This document shows, piece after piece, positions 1 through 7,766 of a DNA stretch of 26,584 nucleotides. This DNA comes from a virus: positions 1 to 26,584 of IMG/VR virus record IMGVR_UViG_3300027805_000074; one strand, written 5' to 3'. Under the pieces are notes generated by a model. The model ran no database searches. It had not been told where the DNA came from and saw only the letters and a list, made by a program, of their open reading frames with translations. Within the stretch, counting starts at the first letter, position 1; every line of letters begins with the position of its first letter. A program made the position numbers and the translations under genes.

Positions 1-390
1 CGATCAGGCAATCTTCACGCTGGCCGGACAGGCTGCCGGATTCATTACCGCGGGCAATCTGGATGCCGCAATCGGAACCTTCACGCTCGGCGTGCAACCG
101 GCCAATCTCAACCGGGGCGCCCGGATTATAGCTGAACAGACAACCTTCACGCTCGGTGGGCAAGATGCCAATCTTAACCGCGGCCGTCCTCTTACAGCCG
201 ATCAGGCAACCTATACGCTTACCGGCCAGGATTCAAACATCAACCGCGGGGCTCGGCTTATTGCCGATCAGGCAATCTTCACGCTGGCCGGACAGGCTGC
301 CGGATTCATTACCGCGGGCAATCTGGATGCCGCAATCGGAACCTTCACGCTCGGCGTGCAACCGGCCAATCTCAACCGGGGCGCCCGGAT
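1..390 (+). repeat. Exact 126-bp direct repeat, 264 bp apart
   Basis: Bases 1-126 and 265-390 are identical as far as I can read; the copies diverge at 127/391. The 264-bp period equals 88 codons, so the duplication keeps frame inside the repeat protein. The left copy runs into the window edge, so its full length is unknown. Perfect identity points to a recent duplication or gene conversion. Confidence 0.9.
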
Positions 391-1072
391 CGCAATGGAG
401 CAGGCCGCATTCACGCTTACCGGACAGGCTGCCGGGCTGAACTTCGGAACGTATGTGACCGCTTCCGGCTCATCATTTTTGCTTTTTGGGCAAAGCACCG
501 GATTGAATCTCAACCGATTTCTTACCAGCGAATTTTCACAATTCAATCTGTTCGGGCAAGTTGCCAATTTCCTTTCTGCCGGAAAGATATTGGCTGATAC
601 AGGAGTGTTATCGCTCGCCGGTCAGGCTGCTAACGTGAATCGCGGCGCGCGGCTTATGATGGAGCCGGCTGCCCTCGCGCTTGCCGGGCAAGATTCTAAT
701 CGAGCATTCAGAATATTAGCAGACAGCCGGAACTTCACCCTTACCGGTCAAGATGCCGGGCTGATAAGCTTTCGCCGCCTTAATTCGGACACGCAAACAT
801 ATTCACTGGTTGGGCTTGCTGCAGATTTCAACCAGGATAAAAAATTGGTGGCTTCGGTTGCGATCCTGACTGTGACTGCTAATGATGCAATCTTCCGAAC
901 TTTCAGGTTAGTTGCCGATGGACGCAATTACACACTCACCGGTGGCCCTGCGAACTTTGCAAAAACAAACAAATTAGAGACCGACACGGCCGCCGTGACG
1001 CTCACCGGCAATAACGCCAACCTTATATACTCCAGCGCATTCTATACTCCCCGTTTGATATGGTACATCTGA
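2..1072 (+). CDS. Repeat-rich phage structural protein (5' partial)
   Basis: The reading frame is open from the first bases of the window, so the true start lies upstream; the GTG at 92 is an internal valine codon, not a start. The protein is built of about 16 to 22-residue units of the form ANLNRGARL-x-A-x-x-x-FTL-x-GQ (for example NRGARLIADQAIFTLAGQ), repeated roughly fourteen times and decaying toward the C-terminus. Similar FTLTGQDA repeats are familiar in phage virion proteins encoded between capsid and tail genes, where they are usually left as hypothetical or decoration proteins; that role is inference. It overlaps the next gene by one base (TGATG), which implies one transcript and coupled translation. 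No signal peptide can be judged because the N-terminus is missing. Confidence 0.7.
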   Translation, partial: DQAIFTLAGQAAGFITAGNLDAAIGTFTLGVQPANLNRGARIIAEQTTFTLGGQDANLNRGRPLTADQATYTLTGQDSNINRGARLIADQAIFTLAGQAAGFITAGNLDAAIGTFTLGVQPANLNRGARIAMEQAAFTLTGQAAGLNFGTYVTASGSSFLLFGQSTGLNLNRFLTSEFSQFNLFGQVANFLSAGKILADTGVLSLAGQAANVNRGARLMMEPAALALAGQDSNRAFRILADSRNFTLTGQDAGLISFRRLNSDTQTYSLVGLAADFNQDKKLVASVAILTVTANDAIFRTFRLVADGRNYTLTGGPANFAKTNKLETDTAAVTLTGNNANLIYSSAFYTPRLIWYI

Positions 1073-1665
1073 TGAAGCAACACACATACGAATCATATCG
1101 GATTACATCGGCGTATACCGATCTTCCAGTAACGCTCGACCGCGTTCGCCAACATCTGCGCAATGAGGACCTTAATTACGACGATGAGTACGTAATAGGC
1201 CTGATCCGTGGCTGTGCAAAAACGATCGAGCAACACTATGGCCTTTCGCTGCTGAGCCAGACCTACGTGGAGACGCACCGCGAATTTCCCGGCTTTTCTT
1301 CCAGAGCAATCGAACTGCGTGTTCATCCTATTGTAGCTATCACCAGTATCCAGTATCTGGACGCTGACGGCACCACCAAAACTTGGGATTCTGCTGAGTA
1401 TTACTCAGGAAGGTATCTCAATGCTTCGTTTGTTGCGCCTAAAATTGGGTACGAATATCCATCCACGGTAGCAGACCGTGCCGGGGCGGTTACGATAACC
1501 TATACCGCCGGATTCGGCACAAAAGCGTCTGATGTGCCTAACGACATTCAAACTGCGCTCCTGCTGATGATTGGGAAACTGTACACCAACCGTGAAGACC
1601 CAACACAATCCTTGCCGAGTGCATCCGATGCGCTCATGTCGGCCTACCTTCGATTTCACTGTTAA
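1072..1665 (+). CDS. Head-tail connector protein, HK97 gp6-like
   Basis: Product of 197 residues when started at the ATG overlapping the upstream stop (TGATG); an in-frame ATG at 1060 would add four residues. The N-terminal stretch PVTLDRVRQHLR-x-E-x-x-x-DDEYV followed by helices and a central IELRVHPIVAITSIQYLDADG, then VTITYTAGFG and a C-terminal helix ending near the tail of the protein, is the pattern of gp6/gp15-type connectors (the PhiE125 gp8 group). Such proteins form a ring below the portal and pass DNA to the head closure protein. Neighbours fit: head closure, neck and tail terminator genes follow. The family call is by pattern recognition. Confidence 0.8.
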   Translation: MKQHTYESYRITSAYTDLPVTLDRVRQHLRNEDLNYDDEYVIGLIRGCAKTIEQHYGLSLLSQTYVETHREFPGFSSRAIELRVHPIVAITSIQYLDADGTTKTWDSAEYYSGRYLNASFVAPKIGYEYPSTVADRAGAVTITYTAGFGTKASDVPNDIQTALLLMIGKLYTNREDPTQSLPSASDALMSAYLRFHC

Positions 1666-1677
1666 TAAACTAATATT

Positions 1678-2064
1678 ATGAAAATTAACGATTTGTTTAA
1701 ATCAACCAATTTTACGCTTGCCATTGTGCTCGCCATTGGCGGGCTATGGGTCGGATTCCCGGAAGGTGAGCTTCGCGGTATTGTTGAGGCGCTATTCGGC
1801 ATCGTGGCAGGCGCAGGCCTGGTGCGCGAGAAGATGAAAAGCGCAACCGTGGACTGGAAAGCATGGATCAGAAGCGCCAATACCTGGAACTATATTGGTA
1901 CTGCGGTGATCGCTATTGTTCCGGCTCTTCCAATTGATTTTTTTCAGCGCGTTCGTGACCTGTTGGATTCCGCCCTGATCGGCAACTGGCAGGGAGTGGT
2001 CACTTCTATTTTTTCCCTCGCCACGATACTCTATTACGTGCTCCGGCCGAAAAATGGCGTCTAA
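1678..2064 (+). CDS. Four-helix membrane protein in the head-tail block, function unknown
   Basis: Product of 128 residues with about four hydrophobic segments: near 12-30 (LAIVLAIGGLWVGF), 36-50 (EALFGIVAGAGLV), 71-86 (YIGTAVIAIVPALPI) and 104-122 (GVVTSIFSLATILYYVL). Charged residues sit between the second and third segments. A holin is possible on length and topology, but the position among connector genes rather than beside the endolysin is unusual for one. It starts 12 bases after the connector stop and overlaps the head closure gene by 11 bases, so it belongs to the same operon. I do not recognise a specific family. Confidence 0.7.
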   Translation: MKINDLFKSTNFTLAIVLAIGGLWVGFPEGELRGIVEALFGIVAGAGLVREKMKSATVDWKAWIRSANTWNYIGTAVIAIVPALPIDFFQRVRDLLDSALIGNWQGVVTSIFSLATILYYVLRPKNGV

Positions 2065-2383
2065 GACTTACATAGGTAATTTGAATCGGCGCATAACTAT
2101 CCAGCGCCGAACGGTGACGGTGGACTCACACGGTGGCCGGGTGGAATCGTATTCCAATCTGGCTACTGTGTGGGCTTCTCTTGATCATCCGCAAACCGGA
2201 TCTGGTGAAGATATGGCTAACGCCTTGAAAATTGCTACGCAAAACACCGTATTCGTGATCTGGAAACGCGATGTGCAATTCACAGATCGAATAACGTACA
2301 ATGGCAACGTGTACGATATTACCCGAATAGCCGAAATTGGATTGAATCAATATTTGCAACTAACCGCAGAAAGGAGGGAGTAG
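2054..2383 (+). CDS. Phage head closure / head-tail adaptor protein
   Basis: Product of 109 residues with the typical head-tail joining pattern: NRRITIQRRTVTVDSHGG near residues 10-27, then TVWASLDHPQTGSGED, a central strand FVIWKRDVQFTDRI, and YNGNVYDITRIAEIG with QYLQLTAER at the end. The sequence RITIQR...VWA...GE...F.IR....T.R..Y.G..Y.I is the hallmark of the SPP1 gp16/HK97 gp7-like family (Phage_H_T_join). These proteins seal the DNA-filled head and provide the tail docking site. It overlaps the upstream membrane gene by 11 bases and is followed after two bases by the neck protein gene. Confidence 0.87.
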   Translation: MASKTYIGNLNRRITIQRRTVTVDSHGGRVESYSNLATVWASLDHPQTGSGEDMANALKIATQNTVFVIWKRDVQFTDRITYNGNVYDITRIAEIGLNQYLQLTAERRE

Positions 2384-2385
2384 TA

Positions 2386-2871
2386 ATGCCCAAGATAAAC
2401 GACAATTCCGGCATAAACGCCGAAATAAACGAGTTGCGCGATAAGCTTCGCCGTATGAGTGCGAACTCAAAGAAAAGGATGCAGTCAATCTACAAAAGAT
2501 CGGCACAACCGCTGATTCAGGAAATTCAGGTGCGCGCACCGGAATCAGATCAGCCTCACAGCCGTTCCGTGGGCGGAGAGGTAGTAGCAACCTATTACCC
2601 GGGAAACTTGAAGCGGTCTTTCAAGATTTTGATCTTCAATCAGTCGCCTGCTGTGTTTGTGGGGCCAAACTTGAATAAGAGCAATCCTCGAGGCGACTTT
2701 AAAGGCATCCGAACCGACGCCTATTATGCGCACTGGATGGAGTTTGGGGCGCCGGGTTCCGGCATCAAGCCAGGGCCTTTTGTGCGGCCTGCCGTACAAT
2801 CTGCCGGCCCTGCGGTGCTGGAAAAAGCAGTCACGCTGTTGAAGAAGGAAATTGAAAAAAGTGTAAAATGA
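2386..2871 (+). CDS. HK97 gp10-like neck / tail completion protein
   Basis: Product of 161 residues. The N-terminal half is helical and basic (ELRDKLRRMSANSKKRM), followed by RSAQPLIQEIQVRAPE, a variable middle, and the characteristic C-terminal segment AYYAHWMEFG-x-PGSGIKPGPFVRPA. The Y-x-x-W-x-EFG...P-x-PF-x-RPA signature is that of HK97 gp10-like proteins. They act at the head-tail interface during tail completion. Its ATG lies two bases after the upstream TAG, and it overlaps the tail terminator gene by four bases (ATGA), so translation is probably coupled on both sides. Confidence 0.88.
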   Translation: MPKINDNSGINAEINELRDKLRRMSANSKKRMQSIYKRSAQPLIQEIQVRAPESDQPHSRSVGGEVVATYYPGNLKRSFKILIFNQSPAVFVGPNLNKSNPRGDFKGIRTDAYYAHWMEFGAPGSGIKPGPFVRPAVQSAGPAVLEKAVTLLKKEIEKSVK

Positions 2872-3245
2872 ATATCATTCAGCCAATTCGCGAACTTATT
2901 GCCGCAAATACCACGGCCAACAACCTGCTGTCTGGCCGGGTGTACGCTGAAATCATTGCCCAGGGAAGCGCATATCCCTGCGCGGCGCTGAATGTAACTG
3001 GAACGGAACCGAACAACACCAAAACCAGTGCTTCGGATATGGATGTGCATAGGCTTCAAATAGACGTATATGGGTCCACTTTTGCAAGCGCATGCCAGGC
3101 ATCCGAGGCTATTCGAGCCGCAATAGACTACCAGCAAACCGCCAATATCACCGGCATTTTCTTACAACGCATAATAACCGGGTATTCAGATGTACCTGAA
3201 AAATTCCGACAAATGTCGGAGTACTCGGTGGTGCTCAAACGATAA
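2868..3245 (+). CDS. Tail terminator / tail completion protein (DUF3168-like)
   Basis: Product of 125 residues. Features of the SPP1 gp17/HK97 gp12-like tail terminator family are visible: an N-terminal helix IIQPIRELIAANTTANNLL, then GRVYAEIIAQGSAYPCAALNV, the segment DMDVHRLQIDVYGSTFASACQASEAIRAAID, and a final strand SEYSVVLKR. The order P-C/Y-x-x-x-V...R-x-Q-I-D-x-Y is typical. The protein caps the tail tube at the correct length and binds the head. It begins inside the stop of the neck gene (ATGA overlap) and precedes a small gene and the tail tube gene, the usual order. Confidence 0.82.
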   Translation: MNIIQPIRELIAANTTANNLLSGRVYAEIIAQGSAYPCAALNVTGTEPNNTKTSASDMDVHRLQIDVYGSTFASACQASEAIRAAIDYQQTANITGIFLQRIITGYSDVPEKFRQMSEYSVVLKR

Positions 3246-3249
3246 TACT

Positions 3250-3495
3250 ATGAAAATACGAATCACAAAAACGATCGAAATCAACGGAACAGCGTGGCAG
3301 CCCGGCTGGGTAGGCGGCTTTGACGAATCATTCGCGCGCGGACTAATTGCTGAAGGAAAGGCTGCCGAAGTGCCGGATGATGCGCGCACTTTCAAATTCG
3401 ATCCAACCGAAACAAAACTTACCGAGTGTATCCCCGAGCCGGGTGCAATCGAAGCGCAAACGCAAGCCAAGGAAGCATTGACTTTCAAAAAATAA
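3250..3495 (+). CDS. Small hypothetical protein before the tail tube gene
   Basis: Product of 81 residues from the ATG at 3250; an upstream in-frame ATG at 3190 lies inside the previous gene and is unlikely. The sequence begins MKIRITKTIEINGTAWQPGWVGGFDESFARGLIAEGKA and has a charged C-terminal half. The pattern G-x-x-x-x-PG...L-I-x-x-G-x-A resembles small phage proteins with a short beta fold found near tail tube genes, whose role is not established. It sits 4 bases after the terminator gene and 24 bases before the tube gene. Confidence 0.7.
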   Translation: MKIRITKTIEINGTAWQPGWVGGFDESFARGLIAEGKAAEVPDDARTFKFDPTETKLTECIPEPGAIEAQTQAKEALTFKK

Positions 3496-3519
3496 CGTTA
3501 ACGTCTAAATTTTCTATCT

Positions 3520-3939
3520 ATGCCGACCACAGGAACGGTTTTGGCCAAAAACATGGCTTTTTACACGGGCAGCACTACGCCTGTCCTCATCACCTGCCAG
3601 ACGAATGCAAGCCTTTCGCAGACAACCAACATGTTCGAAACAACGTGTAAGGATGCAGGCGCTTGGGGCGCTCAGCAACCGGGCGTAAAGAACTGGACTG
3701 CATCCGGTGAAGGATTGCTGGCTTTTTCTGCAACCAACGGCTACACGGTCTTGTGGGATGCCTGGAACAACCAGACGGCCGTCTCGATCGTATTTCAGAC
3801 CGGGGTAACCGGTGACACGAAATTCAGTGGAACCGGATACATCAGCTCGCTCGAACTGACCTCCAACGGCAACGACGAAGCCGTAACCTTCTCGTTCGAA
3901 ATCACCGGCAGCGGCGCGCTGGCAAAAGCAACGACCTAA
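3520..3939 (+). CDS. Major tail tube protein (TP901-1-like)
   Basis: Product of 139 residues. It has the make-up of a siphovirus tube subunit: N-terminal strand NMAFYTGSTTPVLITCQTNASLSQTTNMFETTCKDAG, then the NWTASGEGLL segment, a central helix, and GTGYISSLELTSNGNDEAVTFSFEITGSG at the C-terminus. The motifs W-x-x-S-x-x-G and G-x-G-x-I-x-S-L-x-x-x-x-x-x-x-E-x-x-x-F-x-x-x-x-x-G-x-G are common in the Phage_tail_2 family. It polymerises as hexameric rings around the tape measure protein. The next gene starts on its last base (TAATG), and is the tail assembly chaperone, as expected. Confidence 0.88.
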   Translation: MPTTGTVLAKNMAFYTGSTTPVLITCQTNASLSQTTNMFETTCKDAGAWGAQQPGVKNWTASGEGLLAFSATNGYTVLWDAWNNQTAVSIVFQTGVTGDTKFSGTGYISSLELTSNGNDEAVTFSFEITGSGALAKATT

Positions 3940-4412
3940 TGATTGACTACATCAAAATCGGCGGAAAAGAAAGACCTATTGCTTTCGGGCATCGGGTAGC
4001 GTACAACTATGAAGTTACAACCGGTAACAACTACAATGCCCTGGTATTGCAGGTTGCTGACATGATCACCAGGTCGGCATCTGCAATATCGGGCATTAAT
4101 CCGCAACAGATGGAGCTGGAAGATGCTGCCACAATGCTTCAAAATTCGGGTCGAAAAGCGGCGGAATCTTTTTCAATCGTGCCATTGACCAAGCTCACGT
4201 TTGTGGGCTTGCAATATGCGCACAGGAAGGAAGGCGTAACCGTGGATTTCGAGGAAGAGGATGTGGCCGAATGGCTATTCGATGATTCGGAGGCTATGCA
4301 GGCTGTATTCGTATGTCTGTTCGAATCATTGCCGAAAGCAGACCAATCCGAAGGTACCGAAAAAAAGAAGGCGCCGCGCCCGTCACCGGCCCGACGGCGT
4401 GGCAAGAACTGA
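3939..4412 (+). CDS. Tail assembly chaperone, short form (G-like)
   Basis: Product of 157 residues ending in a basic tail (RPSPARRRGKN) when read without frameshifting. It lies exactly between tube and tape measure genes, where siphoviruses encode lambda G/GT-type chaperones. Residues 1-140 would be shared with the longer frameshifted product. The start codon overlaps the stop of the tube gene (TAATG). The second half is acidic (DFEEEDVAEWLFDDSEAM), typical of these chaperones, which bind the tape measure and recruit tube subunits but are absent from the virion. Individual sequences are poorly conserved, so the call depends mostly on position and the frameshift signal. Confidence 0.85.
   Translation: MIDYIKIGGKERPIAFGHRVAYNYEVTTGNNYNALVLQVADMITRSASAISGINPQQMELEDAATMLQNSGRKAAESFSIVPLTKLTFVGLQYAHRKEGVTVDFEEEDVAEWLFDDSEAMQAVFVCLFESLPKADQSEGTEKKKAPRPSPARRRGKN
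4361..4403 (+). promoter_or_regulatory. Programmed -1 ribosomal frameshift signal
   Basis: A heptamer A-AAA-AAG lies at 4361-4367 in the correct zero frame (codons GAA 4359, AAA 4362, AAG 4365). Five bases later a strong hairpin begins: 4373-4380 pairs with 4396-4403 and 4382-4384 with 4393-4395, with one bulged C (4381), one G-U pair and an 8-base loop (4385-4392). Slippery site, 5-nt spacer and stem are those of a textbook -1 signal. The -1 frame then stays open to 4744. Confidence 0.88.
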
Positions 4413-4744
4413 TTGAAGCGGCCGCGATGGTAGGAATGTCGGAAAGCGAGTTCTGGGACAGCACGCCCAGGTATTTTGCAGCCCGGCAAAAAGCGTATAT
4501 CCAACAGGAGCGGCGGCAATGGGAGCGCGCCAGATTTATCGGCTGGCTGGCTGTGTTGCCGCACGTTGGGAAAAAGTCCGGCGGGCTGTCGGCCAAGAAA
4601 CTTTTCCAGTTCGAGTGGGAGGTAGAAAAGCCGGTGTTTGAACCGTTCAATCTTGAGGAAATGAAGTCTTTTGAACTTGACGCAATTGCCATTCTCGAAA
4701 AGCAATTGGGTATCAAATTAGAATCACAGTATGCCGACAATTAG
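4367..4744 (+). CDS. Tail assembly chaperone, frameshift extension (T-like part of GT)
   Basis: This frame, at -1 relative to the short chaperone, has no convincing start of its own and would be reached by frameshifting at 4361-4367. The extension is 125 residues (EGAAPVTGPTAWQELIEAAA...), making a fused product of about 268 residues from 3939. The extension contains MVGMSESEFWDSTPRYFAA, very like the short proteins placed before tape measure genes in other phages (x-x-G-x-S-x-x-E-F-W-x-x-T-P), followed by a basic helix rich in Q, E and R. It ends after the tape measure start, overlapping it by 14 bases. Confidence 0.83.
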   Translation, partial: EGAAPVTGPTAWQELIEAAAMVGMSESEFWDSTPRYFAARQKAYIQQERRQWERARFIGWLAVLPHVGKKSGGLSAKKLFQFEWEVEKPVFEPFNLEEMKSFELDAIAILEKQLGIKLESQYADN

Positions 4745-7700
4745 TGATTTGAACGTCCGCCTGGGCCTTGTTACTACCGAGTTCGAAAAGAACCTGGAAA
4801 AGGTAACGTTTACGATGCGAAAATCGGTTGCATCCGTAAACTCCTCAATTACTGCGTACAATGAAAAGTTAGAACTCTACGGTAACGGGAGCAGAACGGC
4901 GGCGGAGCAAACCAAATTTCTGAAGGATAGTATTGATCGGCTGCTGAAGGCAGGGTTTAAGGCTGCTTCGCCGCAGGTTCAGGAGTTAGCCAACAAGCTG
5001 AAAGCTGTTCAGCGTGAGTCTGACGTATTAAAGGCAAAATTTACCTCGATGATAGAGACAATGCGAAGCCGCGCTTCTTCATTGTCATCTTTGGGCGATA
5101 ACCTGACGATTGCCGTTTCTGCTCCGCTTGCTTTGTTTGGCGGCACGGCTATCAAGGCTGCTGGAGAAATAGAATCGTTACGCCTGGCACTTGAATCTAC
5201 ATTCGTGGATGCTGGCAGAAGCGTATCCGAAGCAAAAGCCGAATTAGATGCCCTTCGGCAAGCAGCGCTTGCACCGGGGCTTGATTTTGAGCAGGCCGTT
5301 CGCGGCTCTATTCGTCTGCAATCTGTCGGATTTGCGGCGGAAGAGGCCCGGGGCATACTGGTACAACTTGCCAACGCAGTCGCATCCACTGGTGGCACGG
5401 CGTTGGAACTTGACAGCGTGACTCGTCAGTTCACGCAAATGATTGCGAAGGGAAGAATCCTGCAAGAGGACTTAACAATCATTCAGGAAAATATGCCGGT
5501 CATCTCCAAGGCCATGGAGCAGGCATTCGGCACCAGGAGCGCGGATCGGCTTCGGGAAATGGGAATCACGGCAGAGCAATTTATCGCGGGTATAACCAAG
5601 CAGTTGGAAACGCTCCCACGGGTGCAAGGCGGCATAACCAACGCTTTGGTGAATTTGACATCGGGGCTGAAAAACCAAATGGCCAGGTTGGGTGATGAAA
5701 TTGATAAGACGTTTAACATTGGCCAGGTAGCAGATACAATGATTGGGGCGCTGACCAAAATTGTAGATTACTTCACAAGCCTCGAAGATTCGAGCAAGCG
5801 TGCGGTGGTTCAATTTGCCCTGCTTGCAGTAGCAGCCGGGCCGGTTGTAAAAGTCATCAGCGTTTTAAATGGCGTTGGCGCTCAGTTGGTAACAGGACTG
5901 AAAGCAGTTGCAGGCACAGGCCCCGCCGTGGTAGCATTTTTTAAGTCCATTCAATCTAACGGGCTGGCGGCAACACTGGGAATCACAAAACTTGTTCAGA
6001 GTTGGAAAGCACTTGACTTGGCGACCAAGGCAACTACGATCGGTGCGGTGATTGCCGTTGTAGTAGCCTTGGGCGTTGCTTTCTACACGCTCACCAACAG
6101 AGTTAATGAAACAGTGGCGGCGCAAAAAGCTCTGTCTGATGTGCAAAAATCAGCTGCTGAATCAGCAGCGCAGGAAGCAACCAAGGCAGAAGAGTTGGTG
6201 CGCGTTTTCACGCGCGAAAATGCAAGCCGTGATGATAAAAGGCGCGCAATTGAGGCGCTTAAACAACTTAATCCGACATATTTCGGCCAACTTGACGCGG
6301 AAAGAGCTACTACGGAAGATGTAACCACGGCGCTCAAGGCCTACACAAAAGAATTGATCCGCGCCGCAACCGTAAAGCAGGCTGTTGATAAGATTGCCGA
6401 GATTAAAACAAATCTCGCGGATCTGAAAGATGAATCCAAGTTGACAGTATTGCAAACAGGATTTATCGCGACAAAATCTGCTATAAAATCCGTGCTGAAC
6501 CCATTGCAATCTCTTTCGGCGGCACAAGAAGCTTTACAGGAAGGTGGGATACAAGCGGTAAAAAACGCAAACGACGCCAAAAAAGCGTATGAAGCACAGA
6601 TAGCGGCACTGCAAAAACTAATTGACGAAAACCAAACGGCAGCGGACATTACCAACCAGTTTGGCGGGGCGGCTGCAGCGGCTTCTGCATCTGTAAACGG
6701 AGTAGCAGCAGCGGCCGGACAAAGTGCGGATAATACAAAAAAAATGGCCTCTGCGCTTGCCGCGGTCAATGCTAACTTGAACGCCTACGAAGAGCGCGTA
6801 CAACTGGCCGGGGATGGGAGTCGGGATACCGAAGCAGAAATAAAGTTGCTTTCTTCCTCGATTGACAAACTGCTGAAAGCCGGATTTTCATCTGCTTCGC
6901 CGGATGTAGAAAAACTGAATCAGCGGCTGGAGGATACGAAAGACACCTCCGCAAAACTGCGCGAAGAATGGGATTCGCTGAAGAATTTCTTTTCTGACCC
7001 GACGCCAACTTTGCCCACCGTGCAGGCAGGCTCAACGGGTATCCAGCGGCCGGTGGCCGATCCCACGAATGTACAGGATGGTGCTTTCGGGATTGTGCCG
7101 CCGGATGCCCAAGGATTTCGAGATACAGCGCAAGGAATACGTGATTTTACGGCCTCTATTCAAGCTTCGATTGAGCCGATGACAACGGTTCAGGCAATTA
7201 TGAATGGGCTTGAAAAAGGCACGCTTTCTTTTTCAGATGCCTATGAGCAGGCAGTAGAGCAAATAGCGGAATCAGGATCGGTGGTAGAAAACGCCGCGCT
7301 TGCTATTGGGAAAGCCATGGCACAGAGTGCCAATGAGGGCGCCACGTCGTTTAAACAGCTTGCGCAGGCAGCCTTGGGAAGCGCCGCCAAAGTAGCCCGT
7401 GCGTACATTATAGAAGGGGTAGCTTCCACGGTGGCCAGCGCGCTGAAAACGGTGCCATTCCCCTTCAACCTGGCGATTGGTGCGGCAGCCGGTGCGGCAG
7501 CCGGCGCGCTTTTCAACAATGTGATTGGGCGCGTAGGAATCCCGGCGCTTGCGTCTGGTGGCGTAATATCCGGCCCGACGCTGGCGCTGCTGGGTGAATA
7601 CCCTGGAGCCAGATCGAATCCGGAAATTGCGGCGCCTGAATCCAAGTTGCGGAATATTTTTCGCCAGGAAGGCGCCGGGCAAACAGAAGTGTACGGCATT

Positions 7701-7766
7701 ATCCGAGGTGAGGACATCTTAATTTCAAGCGAACGCGCGGCGGCGAACCGTCGCAGGGTTAGGTAA
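4731..7766 (+). CDS. Tail tape measure protein
   Basis: Product of 1011 residues that sets tail length and takes part in DNA ejection. Residues about 105-330 form the conserved tape measure N-terminal domain, with LGDNLTIAVSAPLALFGGTA and the hallmark ILQEDLTIIQENMPVISKAM near 240-260. Hydrophobic segments lie near 359-380 and 435-458. Long Ala/Gln-rich helices follow. The C-terminus has the usual ending LASGGVISGPTLALLGEYPG and NPEIAAPESKLRNIF. A 70-residue module at about 34-104 recurs at about 678-750. The start at 4731 overlaps the chaperone reading frame, and the last base is shared with the next start (TAATG). Confidence 0.95.
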   Translation: MPTISDLNVRLGLVTTEFEKNLEKVTFTMRKSVASVNSSITAYNEKLELYGNGSRTAAEQTKFLKDSIDRLLKAGFKAASPQVQELANKLKAVQRESDVLKAKFTSMIETMRSRASSLSSLGDNLTIAVSAPLALFGGTAIKAAGEIESLRLALESTFVDAGRSVSEAKAELDALRQAALAPGLDFEQAVRGSIRLQSVGFAAEEARGILVQLANAVASTGGTALELDSVTRQFTQMIAKGRILQEDLTIIQENMPVISKAMEQAFGTRSADRLREMGITAEQFIAGITKQLETLPRVQGGITNALVNLTSGLKNQMARLGDEIDKTFNIGQVADTMIGALTKIVDYFTSLEDSSKRAVVQFALLAVAAGPVVKVISVLNGVGAQLVTGLKAVAGTGPAVVAFFKSIQSNGLAATLGITKLVQSWKALDLATKATTIGAVIAVVVALGVAFYTLTNRVNETVAAQKALSDVQKSAAESAAQEATKAEELVRVFTRENASRDDKRRAIEALKQLNPTYFGQLDAERATTEDVTTALKAYTKELIRAATVKQAVDKIAEIKTNLADLKDESKLTVLQTGFIATKSAIKSVLNPLQSLSAAQEALQEGGIQAVKNANDAKKAYEAQIAALQKLIDENQTAADITNQFGGAAAAASASVNGVAAAAGQSADNTKKMASALAAVNANLNAYEERVQLAGDGSRDTEAEIKLLSSSIDKLLKAGFSSASPDVEKLNQRLEDTKDTSAKLREEWDSLKNFFSDPTPTLPTVQAGSTGIQRPVADPTNVQDGAFGIVPPDAQGFRDTAQGIRDFTASIQASIEPMTTVQAIMNGLEKGTLSFSDAYEQAVEQIAESGSVVENAALAIGKAMAQSANEGATSFKQLAQAALGSAAKVARAYIIEGVASTVASALKTVPFPFNLAIGAAAGAAAGALFNNVIGRVGIPALASGGVISGPTLALLGEYPGARSNPEIAAPESKLRNIFRQEGAGQTEVYGIIRGEDILISSERAAANRRRVR

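Noticed and set aside
92-1072. Gene start at the GTG at 92
   Set aside because: The frame is open and repeats continue upstream to the window edge, so this GTG is an internal Val codon.
4139-4705. 188-residue minus-strand open frame over the tail chaperone
   Set aside because: Shadow of the chaperone frames, which have position, frameshift signal and overlap evidence.
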